The notes beneath the pieces are model-generated. The model saw only the letters and a program-made list of their open reading frames with translations. It searched no databases and was not told the DNA's origin. A DNA stretch of 5,706 nucleotides from positions 20,472 through 26,177 of the forward strand of contig JAMJFQ010000010.1 of the NCBI GenBank assembly GCA_023544605.1, in the 5' to 3' direction. Position 1 is the first letter of the stretch; the number at the start of each line of letters is the position of its first letter. Positions 5,487 through 5,706 of the stretch are shown here, one piece after another. Source of the stretch: ANME-2 cluster archaeon. Its GTDB lineage: Archaea; Halobacteriota; Methanosarcinia; Methanosarcinales; Methanocomedenaceae. A program made the translations under genes and the position numbers.

Positions 5487-5706
5487 ATGTCGAAATTCCA
5501 GAAGGTCTTTGTGGTAACTGACGGGGCTTCCAGGGGTAATCCCGGCCCCTCAGCCATAGGATATGGGATATATGATACCGATTGGGTTGTTATCGAGGAA
5601 AAGGCCGAATATATAGGAAAGGGAACAAATAACGAGGCTGAATACCGGGCCCTGGTGGCGGCACTGGAGCGCGCCGCGCGCTATTGTAAGGATGAGGTTG
5701 AGCATT
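5487..5706 (+). CDS. rnhA: Ribonuclease HI-like protein, 5' part only
   Basis: This frame remains open to the window edge, so about 73 residues are seen. It begins MSKFQKVFVVTDGASRGNPG and contains the type-1 RNase H strand with catalytic D12 (TDGASRGNPGP) and the helix motif TNNEAEYRAL with catalytic E52. The remaining catalytic acids lie beyond the window. Such proteins degrade RNA in RNA-DNA hybrids, and in archaea they accompany RNase HII. GTGAG (5476-5480) lies 6 bases before this ATG. An in-frame ATG at 5460 would add nine residues and has GGAG at 5446-5449, so the start is not settled. The gene is divergent from the marker-2 gene. Confidence 0.88.
   Translation, partial: MSKFQKVFVVTDGASRGNPGPSAIGYGIYDTDWVVIEEKAEYIGKGTNNEAEYRALVAALERAARYCKDEVEH

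Noticed and set aside
4246..5517. Plus-strand open frames at 4246-4626, 4630-4908 and 5227-5517
   Set aside because: They are antisense to the JAMM and marker-2 genes, which have clear catalytic motifs; the last also runs out of frame into the RNase HI-like gene.

Overview
The window looks like the chromosome of a methanogenic or methane-oxidising archaeon, most likely of the Methanosarcinales/ANME-2 type. Three genes support this. There is a methanogenesis marker protein 2 (an AIR-synthase-like family tied to methyl-coenzyme M reductase metabolism), a Nop5 protein of the archaeal C/D-box RNP, and an a,c-diamide synthase of the CbiA/CfbB type used for coenzyme F430 or cobalamin. Coding DNA is moderate in G+C, while the spacers are very A+T-rich with archaeal TATA-like boxes and T-tracts. 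The exact genus cannot be read from the sequence. No mobile elements, CRISPR array, tRNA or rRNA were seen.

Layout. Positions 1-148 are an A+T-rich leader with a repeated palindrome, followed by ribonuclease HII (rnhB, +). A short spacer leads to a 72-residue protein made almost entirely of four DnaJ-type CxxC zinc-finger repeats (+). A gene-free stretch of about 310 bases (1106-1415) holds T-rich terminator signals, two TATA-like boxes and a set of nested and competing inverted repeats. The CbiA/CfbB amidotransferase (+) follows and converges on nop5 (-) over a 42-base T-rich/A-rich spacer. Upstream of nop5 lies a JAMM-motif (JAB/MPN) metalloprotease-like gene, which sits 3' of the methanogenesis marker 2 gene; the two probably form one minus-strand unit. 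Marker 2 is divergent from a type-1 ribonuclease H gene that runs off the right edge.

How the genes fit together. rnhB and the RNase HI-like gene both remove RNA from RNA-DNA hybrids, and Nop5 guides rRNA/tRNA 2'-O-methylation. The amidotransferase and marker 2 connect to methane-enzyme cofactor metabolism and an unknown methanogen-specific step. These are mostly short, independent archaeal housekeeping units rather than one pathway.

No clearly new multi-gene system is visible. The points most worth a second look are: (1) the 5' end of the JAMM gene, where family-like sequence continues upstream of the only ordinary start codon, a TTG, and a one-base change in an A5 run would join it to a well-placed ATG; (2) the possible structured leader before the amidotransferase gene; (3) the free-standing DnaJ-type zinc-finger protein; and (4) nop5 lacking an adjacent fibrillarin gene.
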